This document shows positions 5,486 to 5,991 of a stretch of 5,991 nt of DNA, piece after piece (positions within the stretch are counted from its first letter, which is position 1; every line of letters starts with the position of its first letter). The notes below the pieces were generated by a model. The model saw only the letters and a list, made by a program, of their open reading frames with translations, was not told the DNA's origin and did not search any database. A program made the position numbers and the translations under genes. Source of the stretch: JBCBWG01 sp039186015 (GTDB lineage Bacteria > Pseudomonadota > Alphaproteobacteria > Rhizobiales > Hyphomicrobiaceae); the NCBI GenBank assembly GCA_039186015.1, contig JBCDAH010000201.1, forward strand, positions 1-5,991, read 5' to 3'.

Positions 5486-5938
5486 TTAAACCTCCTTGAA
5501 CCGATAGCCTACGCCGTAGAGCGTTTCGATAACATCGAAGTTGTCATCGACTTGTTTGAACTTCTTTCGCAGACGCTTGATGTGGCTGTCGATCGTCCGA
5601 TCGTCGACGTAGACTTGGTCGTCGTAAGCCGCATCCATCAGCGCGTCGCGGGTTTTCACAACCCCTGGTCGGGCGGCAAGTGCCTGGAGAATAAGAAACT
5701 CGGTCACTGTCAGCGTGACAGGCCTTGCGTCCCAGTGGCACGTGTGCCGCTCCGGGTCCAGCCGCAGCATACCGCGTTCGAGAACACGAGACGCCTCGTT
5801 CGCTGACACATTCCCTTCCCGCGCCTGCGAGCGACGCAGAACGGCCTTGACGCTCTCGACCACCAGCCGTTGTGAGAATGGTTTGGCGATGTAATCGTCA
5901 GCCCCCATCTTAAGGCCGAACAGCTCATCAATCTCTTC
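5486..5938 (-). CDS. chvI: Response regulator ChvI (BvrR family), 3' part only, broken in the receiver domain
   Basis: ChvI is the OmpR-class DNA-binding partner of ChvG. The 150 residues present begin with EEIDELFGLKMGADDYIAKP, the last third of the receiver, including the conserved Lys of the KPF motif. A linker follows, then a full winged-helix effector domain: PVTLTVTEFLILQALA, the recognition-helix region VYVDDRTIDSHIKRLRKKF, and the closing ETLYGVGYRF hairpin. Family members are about 240 residues, so about 85-90 N-terminal residues, including the phosphorylation Asp, are not encoded in this frame. The frame continues past 5938 as unrelated residues (…HAGHLNV) to a stop at 5976-5978, with no plausible start there. 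The missing phospho-site segment is found next door on the opposite strand. The ATG at 5908 is an internal Met and not the true start. Confidence 0.9.
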   Translation of the reverse strand, partial: EEIDELFGLKMGADDYIAKPFSQRLVVESVKAVLRRSQAREGNVSANEASRVLERGMLRLDPERHTCHWDARPVTLTVTEFLILQALAARPGVVKTRDALMDAAYDDQVYVDDRTIDSHIKRLRKKFKQVDDNFDVIETLYGVGYRFKEV

Positions 5939-5991
5939 GACATTAAGATGCCCCGCATGGACGGCATGGAGCTCTTACGCCGAGTCCGTCA
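5939..5991 (+). other. Inverted fragment of the ChvI receiver domain (phosphorylation-site segment)
   Basis: Read on the plus strand from GAC at 5939, the sequence gives DIKMPRMDGMELLRRVR with two bases left over. This is the conserved ChvI stretch around the phosphorylated Asp, possibly preceded by F (TTC, 5936-5938). In an intact ChvI it would lie on the same strand as, and about 30 residues before, EEIDELFGLK. Here it is flipped and directly abuts that sequence, with the roughly 14 intervening residues missing. There is no start codon context for a separate gene. Confidence 0.85.

Overview
The window looks like chromosomal DNA from an alphaproteobacterium of the order Hyphomicrobiales (Rhizobiales). 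The clue is the gene set and its order. Read on the minus strand, which is the transcription direction of every gene here, it runs chvI - chvG - hprK - PTS EIIA (mannose-type) - ptsH (HPr) - ahcY. This block is conserved in Sinorhizobium, Agrobacterium and Brucella (as bvrR/bvrS). GC content is moderately high, and GTG and TTG starts appear at hprK and ptsH. I cannot name the genus. The proteins match the family but differ clearly from the Rhizobiaceae versions I remember, for example in the long cytoplasmic N-terminus of ChvG.

Layout, left to right. Positions 1-288 hold tandem copies of a structured ~116-bp repeat: one partial and two complete. They begin 24 bases after the ahcY stop codon. 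Positions 312-1712 are ahcY. Positions 1713-1930 are the ahcY control region, with a clean 7+2+7 palindrome lying over a candidate promoter and a GC-rich, foldable leader. Then come ptsH (1931-2221), the EIIA gene (2241-2645), a ~277-bp spacer, hprK (2923-3399) and chvG (3392-5266). A 219-bp chvI-chvG spacer contains 21-bp direct repeats. The 3' part of chvI occupies 5486-5938.

How the genes work together. ChvG is a membrane histidine kinase and ChvI its OmpR-type regulator, controlling the envelope, exopolysaccharide and acid-stress programme. HprK, EIIA and HPr form the soluble part of a phosphotransferase relay with no sugar transporter in view. In this order such 'incomplete' PTS proteins are regulatory and are co-transcribed or closely linked with chvIG. 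AhcY recycles S-adenosylhomocysteine and appears to have its own regulated promoter.

Two things stand out. First, the 116-bp repeats fold as a closing stem with three hairpins. The two complete copies differ by paired, compensatory base changes, so the fold seems to be what is maintained. Second, the right end is abnormal. The minus-strand ChvI reading frame loses its similarity at about 5938, and the next 51 bases encode the ChvI phosphorylation-site segment on the plus strand. This is an inverted join inside one gene, more likely a fold-back assembly or amplification chimera than biology.
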